From: Acidobacteriota bacterium
Lineage (GTDB): Bacteria; Acidobacteriota; Terriglobia; Bryobacterales; Bryobacteraceae
Length of the DNA stretch: 59,118 bases
Assembly: GCA_025353165.1 (NCBI GenBank)
Contig: JANXRE010000154.1
Coordinates: 1 to 59,118 of the forward strand
Direction: 5' to 3'
In this document: positions 8,370-17,576 of the stretch, in pieces
How positions within the stretch are numbered: position 1 is the stretch's first letter
How the letters are laid out: each line of letters begins with the position of its first letter
Made by a program: the position numbers and the translations under genes
The notes under the pieces: generated by a model
Databases searched by the model: none
Seen by the model: the letters and a program-made list of their open reading frames with translations, nothing else
Told to the model about the DNA's origin: nothing

Positions 8370-11300
8370 ATGCGCATTCTGCTGACTTCCAACGCCTCCT
8401 ACGACCCCCCCCGCGGAGGCTCCACCAGAAGCAACCTCGCATGGTTGCGCCAGCTTGCGGCCGCCGGTCACGAATGCCACGTGATCTGCGCCTCGATGGG
8501 CGGCGACGCCGTGACGGAGCGGGATGGCATTCGCATCGAATCCTATCGCGACCTCGCTCGCCGCACGGAAGTCTTGCGTGCCGCGATCGCGCGCGTCATC
8601 CCCGATTGGGTGCTGGTCACCTCCGAGGATGTGGGGCACACGCTGCTTCGCGAAGCCGCGCACGGCGCTCCCGGACGCCTGGTGTTTCTCGCGCACACGC
8701 CGCAGTGGTTTCCGTTCGGCCCGGAATCCTGGCACCCGGATGCCGGTGCGGCCGCGTTGATCCGCGGCGCTCGCGGGATCGTCGCCATCGGCCGGCACAT
8801 GGCGGATTACATCGAACGCCACCTCGGCGTGCGGCCTTCGGTGGTGCACCCGCCCATCTACGGCGAGGCGCCCTACCCGCAGTTCGGGCGCTTCGACGAC
8901 GGCGTCGTGCTGATGATCAATCCGTGCGATGTGAAAGGGATTGGAATCTTCGCGGGACTCGCCGCGCGATTTCCCGAATTGCAGTTCGTCGCCCTCGTCG
9001 GCTGGGGAACGACGCATGCGGATCGCGATGTTCTCGCCCGGCTCCCCAATGTGCAACTGCTTGGCGCGGTGGCCAACATTGACGAGGCGCTTTCCCGCGC
9101 GCGCGTACTGCTAATGCCGTCGTTGTGGTACGAGGGATTCGGCCTGATCGCGATGGAGGCGATGTTGCGCGGCGTCCCGGTGATCGCCAGCGATTCGGGC
9201 GGCTTGGCCGAATCCAAGAGCGGCACCGGCTATGTCGTCCCGGTCCGCCCGATTACACGCTACCTTCCCGAATTCGACGAAAACGGCATGCCGAAGGCGG
9301 TGGTGCCCGAACAGGACATCGAGCCGTGGGCGGAAGCCCTCCGCACTCTCGCGACGGATGAGAACGCTTACCGGGCGGAGGCGGAGACGTCGCGCGAACG
9401 GGCCATTGGCTTCGTTTCGCGATTGCAGCCGGATGGTCTGGAGCGCGTGCTCGATTCGCTGCGCCCCGCTCCGCTGCGCATTCTGGTCGCTCACAACTCG
9501 CTGTACTTCCCTTCGCACGGCGGCGGCGATAAATCCAACCGGATCCTTATGGAGCTGCTCGCTTCGCATGGCCACGAAGTACGCGTGACGGCGCGTATCG
9601 AGCATTTCGGAGAGGAGTCCCACTACCGCCTGCTGCGCGATCTCGCCGGGCGCGGCGTCCCCGTCGATTCGGCTGACGACGGCGTAGTGAAGTTCCATTG
9701 CAAGGGCGTCGAGGTTCATACGCTGACCTCGAATCCCCGCATGCGCGCCTACTTCGAGGAGCAGGTTGCGACTTTCGATCCGCGGATTATCATTACTTCG
9801 ACAGACGATCCCGCGCAGTTCCTTTTTGAGATTGCCGCGCAGTCCGAACGGGCGCACGTGGTGTACCTGGTGCGCGCCACCATCGCCGTGCCGTTCGGAC
9901 CCGACGCGTCAAGCCCGAACGCGCCGCGAACGGCGACGCTGCGGCGCGCCGACGGCATCGTCACCGTCAGCGAATACGTCGCCCGCTATGTTCGGGAATA
10001 CGCCGGCCTCGATGCGGTGCACCTGCCGATCTCGCTGCCCGATCCCGGCCCGTTTCCGCTGCTCGGCCGGTTCGACAATCCGTATGTCACGATGGTGAAT
10101 CCCTGCGCGGTGAAGGGCATCGCGATTTTCCTGGCGCTCGCGGAACAGATGCCGGACGTCCAGTTCGCGGCGGTGCCGACGTGGGGCGCAACCTCCGACG
10201 ACCTCGCGGCGCTGGGTGGCTTGCCCAATGTCACGCTGGTGCCCGCGTCCGACGACATCGACGAGATTCTGAAGATCACGCGCGTGCTGCTGGTGCCCAG
10301 CGTGTGGGCCGAAGCGCGTTCCCGCGTGGTGCTGGAAGCGATGGAGCGCGGAGTGCCGGTGATGGCCGGCAATCTCGGCGGGCTGCCCGAAGCCAAGCTG
10401 GGCGTGCCGTATATCCTGCCGGTGAATCCGGTCAAACGCTACCTGCCCGCCGTCGATGAGAACATGGTGCCGGTGGCCGACGTGCCGCCGCAGGATGTAG
10501 CGCCGTGGAAGCAGGCGCTCGGCAGACTCGTCACCGACCGCGCCCATTGGGACGAGATCTCCGATATCTCCCGCCGCGCCGCGCTCGAATACGGCGACCG
10601 CGCGACGGTCTGGCCGTTCGAAGCCTTCCTTTCTTCGCTGGCGGGGAAGCCAAAGAAGCGCGTGGAAGCCGCGGCGGCGGAAACATCGGCGCTCGACCGC
10701 CTGTCGCCCGAGCAGCGGAAGCTGCTCGCGATCCGGTTGACGCGGCGCGCCGCGCGCCCGCGCTATATCTGGTTTCCGGGCATCGACGAGAGCGCGACCG
10801 GAAAACTGCGCCTCTTCTGTTTCCCGCACGCGGGCGGAGGAACAGCGGCGTACTCTTCGTGGCGAGGCGCCGTCGCCGATGTATTCGTGTGCCCGGTCCG
10901 GCTGCCCGGCCGCGAATCCCGGATGGAGGAAGCGCCGATCGATGAGATGCCGGCGCTGGTGGGTGCGCTGGCCGGCGCGATCGACCACTGGCTGAATGAG
11001 CCGTTCGCATTCTTCGGCCACAGCATGGGCGCGGGCGTGGCCTTCGAGCTGGCGCGCGAGCTGCGCCGGCGCGGGAAACCTCTTCCGCAAGCGTTGATTG
11101 TCTCCGGCGCGCGCGCGCCTCAACTGCGCAAAGGATGGACGCCGCCGCCGGAGCCGTCGGACTCGGAATTGTTGGAGCGGCTGCACGGCAATCCGGAAGC
11201 GCTGCGCCTGGCGCTCCCCGCTCTGCGCGCCGATATCCGGCTGTACAGCAATTACGCTTATTCGCAGGAAGCCCCGCTGCCCGTTCCCATCACGGCCTTT

Positions 11301-11465
11301 GCCGGTTTGTCCGATGCGAATGTTACGCCCGGGCAAGTGGCCGCGTGGAGCGCGCAGACCTCGGCGGCTTTCCGCTTCCACGCGTTTGAAGGCGGCCACT
11401 TCTTTCTGCAATCGGCCGCGGCTGAGTTTCTCCGCGAAGTGTCGGCCGCGCTCACGCCGGCGTGA
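8370..11465 (+). CDS. fusion: two GT4 glycosyltransferases plus type II thioesterase
   Basis: 1031 residues. The first GT4-like unit is about 1-365 (MRILLTSNASYDPPRGG; late motif SLWYEGFGLIAMEAM, then GVPVIASDSGGLAE). The second is about 368-745 (LRILVAHNSLYFPSHGG; SVWAEARSRVVLEAM, GVPVMAGNLGGLPEAK). Residues about 790-1031 are an alpha/beta-hydrolase thioesterase of the GrsT kind (LRLFCFPHAGGG; nucleophile Ser885 in FGHSMGAG; final His in EGGHFFL). Thioesterases of this type release or edit carrier-bound acyl groups, and the upstream gene ends in a carrier domain, so the two proteins likely work together. The second GT lacks the usual EGFG before its EAM motif (EARS), so it may be altered or inactive. 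Confidence 0.85.
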   Translation: MRILLTSNASYDPPRGGSTRSNLAWLRQLAAAGHECHVICASMGGDAVTERDGIRIESYRDLARRTEVLRAAIARVIPDWVLVTSEDVGHTLLREAAHGAPGRLVFLAHTPQWFPFGPESWHPDAGAAALIRGARGIVAIGRHMADYIERHLGVRPSVVHPPIYGEAPYPQFGRFDDGVVLMINPCDVKGIGIFAGLAARFPELQFVALVGWGTTHADRDVLARLPNVQLLGAVANIDEALSRARVLLMPSLWYEGFGLIAMEAMLRGVPVIASDSGGLAESKSGTGYVVPVRPITRYLPEFDENGMPKAVVPEQDIEPWAEALRTLATDENAYRAEAETSRERAIGFVSRLQPDGLERVLDSLRPAPLRILVAHNSLYFPSHGGGDKSNRILMELLASHGHEVRVTARIEHFGEESHYRLLRDLAGRGVPVDSADDGVVKFHCKGVEVHTLTSNPRMRAYFEEQVATFDPRIIITSTDDPAQFLFEIAAQSERAHVVYLVRATIAVPFGPDASSPNAPRTATLRRADGIVTVSEYVARYVREYAGLDAVHLPISLPDPGPFPLLGRFDNPYVTMVNPCAVKGIAIFLALAEQMPDVQFAAVPTWGATSDDLAALGGLPNVTLVPASDDIDEILKITRVLLVPSVWAEARSRVVLEAMERGVPVMAGNLGGLPEAKLGVPYILPVNPVKRYLPAVDENMVPVADVPPQDVAPWKQALGRLVTDRAHWDEISDISRRAALEYGDRATVWPFEAFLSSLAGKPKKRVEAAAAETSALDRLSPEQRKLLAIRLTRRAARPRYIWFPGIDESATGKLRLFCFPHAGGGTAAYSSWRGAVADVFVCPVRLPGRESRMEEAPIDEMPALVGALAGAIDHWLNEPFAFFGHSMGAGVAFELARELRRRGKPLPQALIVSGARAPQLRKGWTPPPEPSDSELLERLHGNPEALRLALPALRADIRLYSNYAYSQEAPLPVPITAFAGLSDANVTPGQVAAWSAQTSAAFRFHAFEGGHFFLQSAAAEFLREVSAALTPA

Positions 11466-12750
11466 CTGCGGAGTGGTAATCCTTCTCGCTTTCCGGCGCG
11501 GGCAGCGGCTCGGTCAGTTTCCCCCCGGCGTTGAACAGCGCCCAGTAGAGGGCCGTCGACCCGCTCAGCAGTCCGGCGATCACGCCGACCGGCCGGATAC
11601 CGATGGCGCCCGTCGCCACGCTCGACAGGGCCATTGAGATCATCATGACGGTGTTGAGCATCATGTCCACGGTCGAGAACACGCGCCCCCGGTATTGATC
11701 CGGGACGTGAGTTAACAGCATGGTCCGGTTGAGCACGTTGTTTGAACCCATGGCGATTCGCGAGACGCCGACGGCGATCGCCGAGGTCCATATGGTCGGC
11801 GCGAGAGCGAACGCGACATACGCCGCACCGTGGACGAAGTATCCGATCGAGATCGCGTGCTTGTAGCCATTGAACCTGAGCACGCGGCCGAGCCGGTGCG
11901 CGGTGATGCCGCCGGCCACGAGGCCGAGCCCGGCCGCGCCCCAAAGAATGCCGATGCCCGCCGGTCCCGCTTCGTACACGATCTCGCCGAACAGCGTGAA
12001 GAGAATCTGCGCCGCGCCGCCGCCGCTCGCCCAGCCGACGTAGGACATTCCGATGGCGAAAATCAGCGGCGTGCGCCACATGTAGCGCAGGCTGTCGGTA
12101 AAATCGCGCGCCCACTCGTCCGGGCCGTGGAGGCGCGGCGCGCCTTCCCGCGCCGGGCGGAAATGTCCCTCCGCCGATCGCAAATTCCACACCGCCCACG
12201 CGCTGCACAGAAACGACGCCGAGTTTGCGACGAACGCCCACTTGTATCCGAACTGATGCGTGCTGATTCCGCCTAGCATCGCGCCGATGGAAAGCGTGAG
12301 CCACGCCGTGGTCTGGGTGAGCGCGTTGGCGGTATGCAATTCCTCGGGATTCGTGATACGGGGCAGGATGGACGACCGCCCGCTGGTGAAGAAGGGAGAC
12401 GCGAAGGTCAGCAGCGCGCTCAAGGCATACAGCAGCCAGGTCTGCTGGTGAGTCAGCACCAGCACGAAGCCGAGCGCGATCAGGCAGCGGAGCAGATCGC
12501 TCGCCAGCATGATCTTTCTGCGGTCGAAGCGGTCGAGAGCGACGCCGGCGATCGGGCCCGCGAGCACGGCGGGCAGCGTCCGCGCGAGCATCACGCCTCC
12601 CACCACGAGGCTCGATCCCCCAGGAATGTGCAGGGCCAGGCTGACCACCGCGATGGTGTTGAAGTGGTCGCCTACCTCGCTCACCACCTGCCCCATCCAC
12701 AGATTGCGGTAATTCGCGTTGCGGCGCAGCAGCGCCTGGAAGGACGTCAC
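11452..12750 (-). CDS. MFS exporter, EntS/DUF894-like
   Basis: 432 residues with about 12 membrane segments. The start (FQALLRRNANYRNLWMGQVVSEVGD) and the loop LDRFDRRKIMLASD between helices 2 and 3 are typical of the enterobactin-exporter-like MFS group, which exports small molecules. Its 3' end overlaps the thioesterase fusion by 14 bp (convergent), and its start lies 28 bp from the divergent deacetylase gene. This placement suggests export of the product made by the two preceding proteins. Confidence 0.8.
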   Translation of the reverse strand: MTSFQALLRRNANYRNLWMGQVVSEVGDHFNTIAVVSLALHIPGGSSLVVGGVMLARTLPAVLAGPIAGVALDRFDRRKIMLASDLLRCLIALGFVLVLTHQQTWLLYALSALLTFASPFFTSGRSSILPRITNPEELHTANALTQTTAWLTLSIGAMLGGISTHQFGYKWAFVANSASFLCSAWAVWNLRSAEGHFRPAREGAPRLHGPDEWARDFTDSLRYMWRTPLIFAIGMSYVGWASGGGAAQILFTLFGEIVYEAGPAGIGILWGAAGLGLVAGGITAHRLGRVLRFNGYKHAISIGYFVHGAAYVAFALAPTIWTSAIAVGVSRIAMGSNNVLNRTMLLTHVPDQYRGRVFSTVDMMLNTVMMISMALSSVATGAIGIRPVGVIAGLLSGSTALYWALFNAGGKLTEPLPAPESEKDYHSAVTPA

Positions 12751-12778
12751 TACCTCCAGAGTAAGGGAAAATGGTCAA

Positions 12779-13714
12779 GTGGCTCCCGCGTTCCTCATCA
12801 CCATCGACACGGAAGGAGACGACCTGTGGTCGGGGCCTTCGACCATCACGGCGAAGAACGCCGAATACCTGCCGCGCTTCCAGCAATTGTGCGAGAAGTA
12901 CGGGCTGAAGCCGACGTGGCTGACGAATTATGAGATGGCGGCGGACGATCGCTTTGTGGAGCTCGGCCGGGACGCGGTGGCGCGCGGCGCGGCGGAGATC
13001 GGCATGCACCTGCACGCGTGGAACTCGCCTCCGGTTGTGCCGCTGACGGACGACGACTACCGGCATTGCCCTTACCTGATCGAGTACCCGCGCACCCTGA
13101 TCGAAGAGAAGGTCCGCTTCATGACCCGGCTGCTGGAAGACCGCTTCGAGCGGCCGGTCACGAGTCATCGCGCGGGCCGCTGGGCTTTCAACGAGGCATA
13201 CGCGAAAGTGCTGCTCGATCTCGGCTACATGGTCGATACGTCGGTGACGCCGCACGTCTCGTGGCGCGCGTACTATGGCGATCCGAAGGGAAACGGCGGC
13301 CCCGATTTCACCCATGCTCCCGAATTGCCCTACTTTCTGGACGGCGGGCTGCTGGAAGTGCCGATGACGATCATGACCGGCGGACCCGCGGCGGAGTCGA
13401 TTCGAAGCCTGCTGCCGCGCGGATCGGTGTTGGCGAAAGCGTGGAACCGCGTCAGCCCGCCCGTGCGATGGCTGCGGCCCAACGGGATGAACCTGAAGCT
13501 GATGTTGTCCATCCTGGATCGCGTACTGAGTGAAAACCGGCCCTGCGCCGTATTCATGCTGCACTCGTCGGAGATGATGCCCGGCGGCAGCCCGAACTTC
13601 CGCACGCCGGAATCCATCCAGGTGCTGTACGAGCACATGGAGGCCGTCTTTAAGGCCGCCGCCGCGGGCTTCCGGGGGCAAACCCTGACGGAGTTCGCGC
13701 TGGCATTCGCGTGA
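12779..13714 (+). CDS. polysaccharide-deacetylase-like (NodB superfamily) protein
   Basis: About 311 residues from GTG 12779, chosen because AAGGGA lies nine bases upstream and MAPAFLITIDTEGDD is a natural start. Motifs match the NodB fold: TIDTEGDD (metal-binding and catalytic Asp pair), EIGMHLHAW (His-x-His), TSHRAGRW and, near the C terminus, FMLHSSEMMPGG. The protein probably deacetylates or otherwise hydrolyses a glycan or glycolipid. No signal peptide, so it may be cytoplasmic. Its position at the edge of the FkbH/GT cluster suggests tailoring of the same product; this is inference. Confidence 0.75.
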   Translation: MAPAFLITIDTEGDDLWSGPSTITAKNAEYLPRFQQLCEKYGLKPTWLTNYEMAADDRFVELGRDAVARGAAEIGMHLHAWNSPPVVPLTDDDYRHCPYLIEYPRTLIEEKVRFMTRLLEDRFERPVTSHRAGRWAFNEAYAKVLLDLGYMVDTSVTPHVSWRAYYGDPKGNGGPDFTHAPELPYFLDGGLLEVPMTIMTGGPAAESIRSLLPRGSVLAKAWNRVSPPVRWLRPNGMNLKLMLSILDRVLSENRPCAVFMLHSSEMMPGGSPNFRTPESIQVLYEHMEAVFKAAAAGFRGQTLTEFALAFA

Positions 13715-13749
13715 ACCGCCGCTCATCTCGAGTACTCCCCCGGTTCGTC

Positions 13750-14170
13750 GCGGCGAGGAGTGTACGGCTTCGGCGGATGAGGCTCGGCGGGTCCCTTGGT
13801 TGCCGGGAAAGGGCCGGCGACGTCCTTCTTTCCGATTGAAACCAATGGGTTAGGACCTTCCCGGGTTCGTTTGGCAATTTTTCCTTTTGCAGCTTGCGGA
13901 GGAGCTTGAGGGCACAATGCCAGTTGCGGGCGCAGCGGGCTTCGTCGCGGGAAATATGGGCGAGCGCACCGTCGGCGCCGTGCGGCATGTTGACGAACTC
14001 TTCGGCGACCTAGGGGGCCGTACGGTCCATGGTGACGTTGAGGATGCCAGCTTCCATCATGAGGGCACGGCGCTGGCGCCATTTGGCCGCGACCATTTCG
14101 TCGACGAGGTCGCGCTGGGGCGGGGTGCACGGGAGGTTTTTGAGGAAAAGCGACGGGTATAATGCTTCTT
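13750..14170 (-). pseudogene. degenerate remnant of an acidobacterial hypothetical protein
   Basis: The minus strand between about 14170 and 13880 reads as the C-terminal half of a family common in this group: SLFLKNLPCTPPQRDLVDEM, AAKWRQRRALMMEAG, then an in-frame TAG near 14010, then RDEARCARNWHCALKLL. A start and N-terminal half are missing (a TAA precedes the fragment). The remainder down to about 13750 has no recognisable content. Family assignment is from memory of Solibacter-like proteins and is tentative. Confidence 0.4.
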
Positions 14171-14171
14171 A

Positions 14172-14801
14172 ATGAGGCGCGTGGCGATTACCTATCACCG
14201 GGACGACAAGGTCGCATCGTACGCCGCCGCCGTGCGCGCGGCCGGCATGGAGCCGGTGCTGGTGAAGGCTGGCGATCCGGCGTCGCTCGACGGGATGGAC
14301 GGATTGCTGCTGTCCGGCGGAGCGGATGTCGATCCGGCCCTGTTTGGAGAACAGCGTCATGAAAAGACTGAGACGCCGGTTCCCGAGCGCGACGGGCTGG
14401 AATGGGCGCTGCTCACGCAGGCGCTGGCGGCCGATTTTCCCGTGCTCGCGATCTGCCGCGGCTTGCAGTTGATGAACGTGCTGCAGGGAGGCACGCTCGT
14501 GCAGCATGTGGAGGGGCACAAGATCGCCGATGTCCACGATATCGTTCTGGAGCCGGGGTCGCGTCTGCACGCGATCTTCGGCGCCAGCGAACTGTGCGTA
14601 AATTCGCGGCACCATCAGATCGTGGGACGGCTCGGCTCCGGCTTGTCGGTAAGCGCGCGGTCCAAGCACGATGGGGTGGTCGAGGGACTGGAGCGCCCGG
14701 ACCGCCGGTTCGCCGTCGCGGTGCAGTGGCATCCCGAGGACCAGTATGCCCGGTACAAAGAACAGTTGAAATTGTTCGACGCGTTCCGGGATGCGCTCTG
14801 A
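14172..14801 (+). CDS. gamma-glutamyl-gamma-aminobutyrate hydrolase family (peptidase C26)
   Basis: 209 residues, class I glutamine-amidotransferase fold. The catalytic triad is visible: Cys95 in AICRGLQ, His187 and Glu189 in VQWHPED. The [16 protein letters not shown] block is typical of PuuD-like hydrolases. It would cleave gamma-glutamyl amides in the cytoplasm. It is shorter than PuuD (about 250) but otherwise intact. No puu genes are near, so the substrate is open. Confidence 0.8.
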   Translation: MRRVAITYHRDDKVASYAAAVRAAGMEPVLVKAGDPASLDGMDGLLLSGGADVDPALFGEQRHEKTETPVPERDGLEWALLTQALAADFPVLAICRGLQLMNVLQGGTLVQHVEGHKIADVHDIVLEPGSRLHAIFGASELCVNSRHHQIVGRLGSGLSVSARSKHDGVVEGLERPDRRFAVAVQWHPEDQYARYKEQLKLFDAFRDAL

Positions 14802-14862
14802 TGCGGTTGTGTCGCGCGACGGACGAAGGCAGAATGAGGAATCGCTTTTTTCAAGGAGGTGT

Positions 14863-15475
14863 ATGCCCCTGAGCAGACGCGCGGCCGCCGAACTGCCAGG
14901 CAATTTCTGGCTGGTGTTCGGCGGTTGCGGAAGCGCAGTACTCGCCGCAGCTTTTCCCGGTCTGGGGATCGGGTTTCTAGGCGTGGCCCTTGCGTTCGGA
15001 CTCACGGTCTTGACCATGGCTTTTGCCATCGGGCACATTTCGGGCTGTCATTTGAACCGCGCGGTTTCCGTCGGGCTGGTGGTAGCCAAGCGATTCCCGG
15101 CATCGGAATTATCGCCTGATTTAGCTGCCAGGTTATCGGCGGCATTGTGGGCGCGGGCGTGCTCTTCGTGATCGCCAGCGGGAAGGCGGGGTTCAGTCTC
15201 GCCGGCGGGTTTGCTTCGAACGGGTATGGGGATCACTCGCCCGGCGGCTATCCGAAAGTGGCGTGCCTGGTGGCCGAGGGGGTGCTCACTTGATTCGCCT
15301 GATCGGCATCCCGGCCAACAATCTGTCTGTAAACCCGGCGCGCAGCACCGGCCGGGCGGTGTTCGCCGGAGGCTGGGCCATCGAGCAATTGTGGCTGTCC
15401 TGGGTGGCGCCGATTGTGGGGGCCGCTTTGGCGGGGATCGTGTACCCGGCGATCGCCGGGCGGGCAAAGGATTAA
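14863..15475 (+). pseudogene. aqpZ: decayed aquaporin Z (MIP family)
   Basis: Begins well, with a strong AAGGAGGTGT ribosome site just before ATG 14863 and [32 protein letters not shown]. The first NPA motif is already changed (HLNRAVS). The frame then breaks near 15115; the next stretch ([30 protein letters not shown]) is in another frame and stops at TGA near 15292. About 20-30 residues are missing before [11 protein letters not shown], and the second NPA region (SVNPARSTG) through the C terminus is in the same frame as the middle piece but after the stop. Two lesions plus a lost pore motif argue for real inactivation. Confidence 0.8.
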
Positions 15476-16238
15476 TATCCGCATACTCCGCTCTATCTGG
15501 ATCTGGACCGCCGGTGCCGTCCTCCTGCTGTCGTGGGTGCCGATCCAGGGCGTCGTCCGGTTGTTGGACCGCGACCCGATGCGCCTTCGGACAGGCCGGT
15601 GGTTCCGGCGGCTGGGAAGGAATCTGGCGCGCCTCAACCCCTGGCGGCTGCACATCGAGGGGCGGGAGCGCATCGCGCCGGGGCAGGTCTACGTGGTGGT
15701 CAGCAACCACCAGTCCCTGGCCGATATCCCGGTGATCTGCTTCCTGTGGCTGGATGCGAAATGGCTGGCCAAAATAGAGCTGTTCCGGCTTCCGGTGCTG
15801 GGGGTGCTGCTGCGCATGGCGGGCGATATCCCCGTCGACCGGTCCGCCCGCCGGGAAGCGGGGAAGGCCTTTCATCAGGCGACGATGTGCGTCCGCCAGG
15901 GGTGTTCCGTAGTGTTCTTCGCGGAGGGCACGCGATCGCCGGACGGCGAGATCGGGCCCTTCAACGACGGGCCGTTCCAACTCGCCCTGCGCGAGCGGGT
16001 CCCGCTGCTGCCGCTGGTTTTGGATGGCTCCGGCGATGCCCTGCCGCGGAACTCCTGGTTATTCGGGGGAGCCCGCGACATCCGGCTGCGGGTTCTCGCG
16101 CCGGTGGAAACCGAGGGCTGGGACGTGGAACAGGGGGCGGAGCTACGGGATGCAGTTCGTCAAACAATGATCGACGAACTGCATCGCATGCGGACCGCGG
16201 CAGGGACTGCTCCCTTACGGCCGCGGCTCGGTATCTAG
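15414..16238 (+). CDS. 1-acyl-sn-glycerol-3-phosphate acyltransferase (PlsC family)
   Basis: Membrane-bound acyltransferase that would add the second acyl chain in phospholipid synthesis. The HX4D motif is present as NHQSLAD, followed by GDIPVDRS and [11 protein letters not shown], the expected order of PlsC blocks. One N-terminal membrane helix ([15 protein letters not shown]). The open frame begins with TTG 15414 inside the aquaporin remnant; the natural start is probably near 15471-15486, where no standard start codon lies in frame (ATT and ATA are present), so the 5' end is uncertain. The last 4 bp overlap the convergent ThuA gene. Confidence 0.8.
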   Translation: MWGPLWRGSCTRRSPGGQRINIRILRSIWIWTAGAVLLLSWVPIQGVVRLLDRDPMRLRTGRWFRRLGRNLARLNPWRLHIEGRERIAPGQVYVVVSNHQSLADIPVICFLWLDAKWLAKIELFRLPVLGVLLRMAGDIPVDRSARREAGKAFHQATMCVRQGCSVVFFAEGTRSPDGEIGPFNDGPFQLALRERVPLLPLVLDGSGDALPRNSWLFGGARDIRLRVLAPVETEGWDVEQGAELRDAVRQTMIDELHRMRTAAGTAPLRPRLGI

Positions 16239-17056
16239 TTGGCGGGCTTCGGGTGGGGCGTGGTGTCGGTTTCGGTCAGGCGCAGCGCCCACTTGGTGGC
16301 CTCGAGATACATCTTTTGCACGTCCGTGCGCTCGTAGGCTTCCAGCGTGTGCCCGAGGGTGGTGTAAAACACCCGGCCTTTTCCGTAGTTCTTCACCCAG
16401 GCCACCGCGAAATCCTGGTCGGTTCGCTTCACGTTCTTGTTCTGGAGGTTCAGCTTCGTTTCATCCAGCCGCATCAGGACGTGGACCTTGTCGCGGGAGA
16501 AGATGGCGCTGGGCTGGTAAATCTCGTCGTGAATGAGAAATGCCGGCTGGAAGTAGGCGGTGATCGGAGAGGCGCGATCCTCCACGATGACGGGGGCGTC
16601 GAAGGTGCCCCAGGGGTGATTGTCGAAGTAGGCCCCCATCATTTCTCCGTACTCCGGCCATTTATAGAGCGTGTCGATGGCGGTGTGGCCGCCGACGATG
16701 CCTTTGCCGTCCTCCTTCACGAAGGAGAGCAGATCGGCCTTTTGCGAATCGTCCAACGGAAGTTCGCCGGTGGTGAACAGGTAAATGGCGTCGAAGTTGT
16801 CCAAATTTTTGCGGTTGTTTCCGGCGGGTTTCTTCTTCGTGATGAGTTCCGTGTCGGTGCGGATGGTGGTGTCCCACAGGCCGGTGTCGCGGCCGAGTTG
16901 CCACATCATGGCGAGACCGCGGGTTACCGAGTCGTGCTGGTACCCCATGGTCTGGCCGATGGCGAGCACCTTCTTCTTTTGGGGAGCGTTCTGCTGGGCC
17001 GGGGCGAGGCCGCCGGCGCAGAGCAGAAGGGCAAGTGAAAGTTGTAAATAGCGCAT
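16235..17056 (-). CDS. ThuA-domain protein, exported
   Basis: 273 residues with a signal peptide (MRYLQLSLALLLCAGGLAPAQ). The rest is a ThuA-like glutamine-amidotransferase-fold domain: VLAIGQTMGYQHDSV, YLFTTGELPLDDSQ, GIVGGHTAIDTLYKW, GRVFYTTLGHT. These domains are frequent in Acidobacteria, Verrucomicrobia and Planctomycetes, linked to sugar use, but their activity is not settled. The start lies 68 bp from the divergent fliW start. Confidence 0.8.
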   Translation of the reverse strand: MRYLQLSLALLLCAGGLAPAQQNAPQKKKVLAIGQTMGYQHDSVTRGLAMMWQLGRDTGLWDTTIRTDTELITKKKPAGNNRKNLDNFDAIYLFTTGELPLDDSQKADLLSFVKEDGKGIVGGHTAIDTLYKWPEYGEMMGAYFDNHPWGTFDAPVIVEDRASPITAYFQPAFLIHDEIYQPSAIFSRDKVHVLMRLDETKLNLQNKNVKRTDQDFAVAWVKNYGKGRVFYTTLGHTLEAYERTDVQKMYLEATKWALRLTETDTTPHPKPAN

Positions 17057-17123
17057 AATATTGCGGTCGCCAACATCATATCAGCCTGAGCGGAATTTCC
17101 GGCGGAACATACTACAACCTTGG

Positions 17124-17576
17124 ATGCCTTTCCTAAACACTCGCGACTTCGGGGAGATCGAATACGGCGAGGAGACGGTGATCGAGTTTCCGCTGGGGTT
17201 GCCCGCTTTCGAGGGCCAGCGCAAGTTCCTGTTGATCCAACCGCCGGCGATGAGCCCGCTGGTTTTTCTGCAAAGCGTTGCGACGCCGCCGCTGTCCTTC
17301 ACGGTGCTTCCCGTCGCCGCCATCGATCCGGATTATGAGCTCTCGGTTTCAGCCGAAGACCTCCAGGCCATCGGGCTGCCCGCCGGGGACAGCGTTTTGG
17401 TGAGCGAGCAACTGGCGTGTTTTGCCGTGGTAACGCTGCCGGAGCGGGGGAGCGCGACCGCGAATCTGCTGGCGCCCGTCATCGTGAACGTGGGCGCGCG
17501 CCGGGCCGTGCAGGCCGTGCGATGCGACGCACGGTATTCGCACCGGCACCCGATTGAAGGCGCGCCATGCTCGTGA
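17124..17576 (+). CDS. fliW: flagellar assembly factor FliW
   Basis: 150 residues from ATG 17124 (MPFLNTRDFGEIEYGEE); an upstream in-frame start would add a non-conserved leader. Conserved FliW blocks: VIEFPLGLPAFEGQRKF, PLVFLQSV and NLLAPVIVN. FliW binds flagellin and CsrA alternately: while flagellin is stored, FliW is titrated and CsrA is free to block flagellin translation. Its last 10 bp overlap csrA, and flagellin follows, so the whole control loop is encoded together. Confidence 0.92.
   Translation: MPFLNTRDFGEIEYGEETVIEFPLGLPAFEGQRKFLLIQPPAMSPLVFLQSVATPPLSFTVLPVAAIDPDYELSVSAEDLQAIGLPAGDSVLVSEQLACFAVVTLPERGSATANLLAPVIVNVGARRAVQAVRCDARYSHRHPIEGAPCS

Noticed and set aside
6282-9056. 924-codon open frame antisense to the FkbH and GT genes
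   Set aside because: Low-complexity Arg/Gly/His composition with no domain; the opposite strand encodes clear enzymes with motifs.
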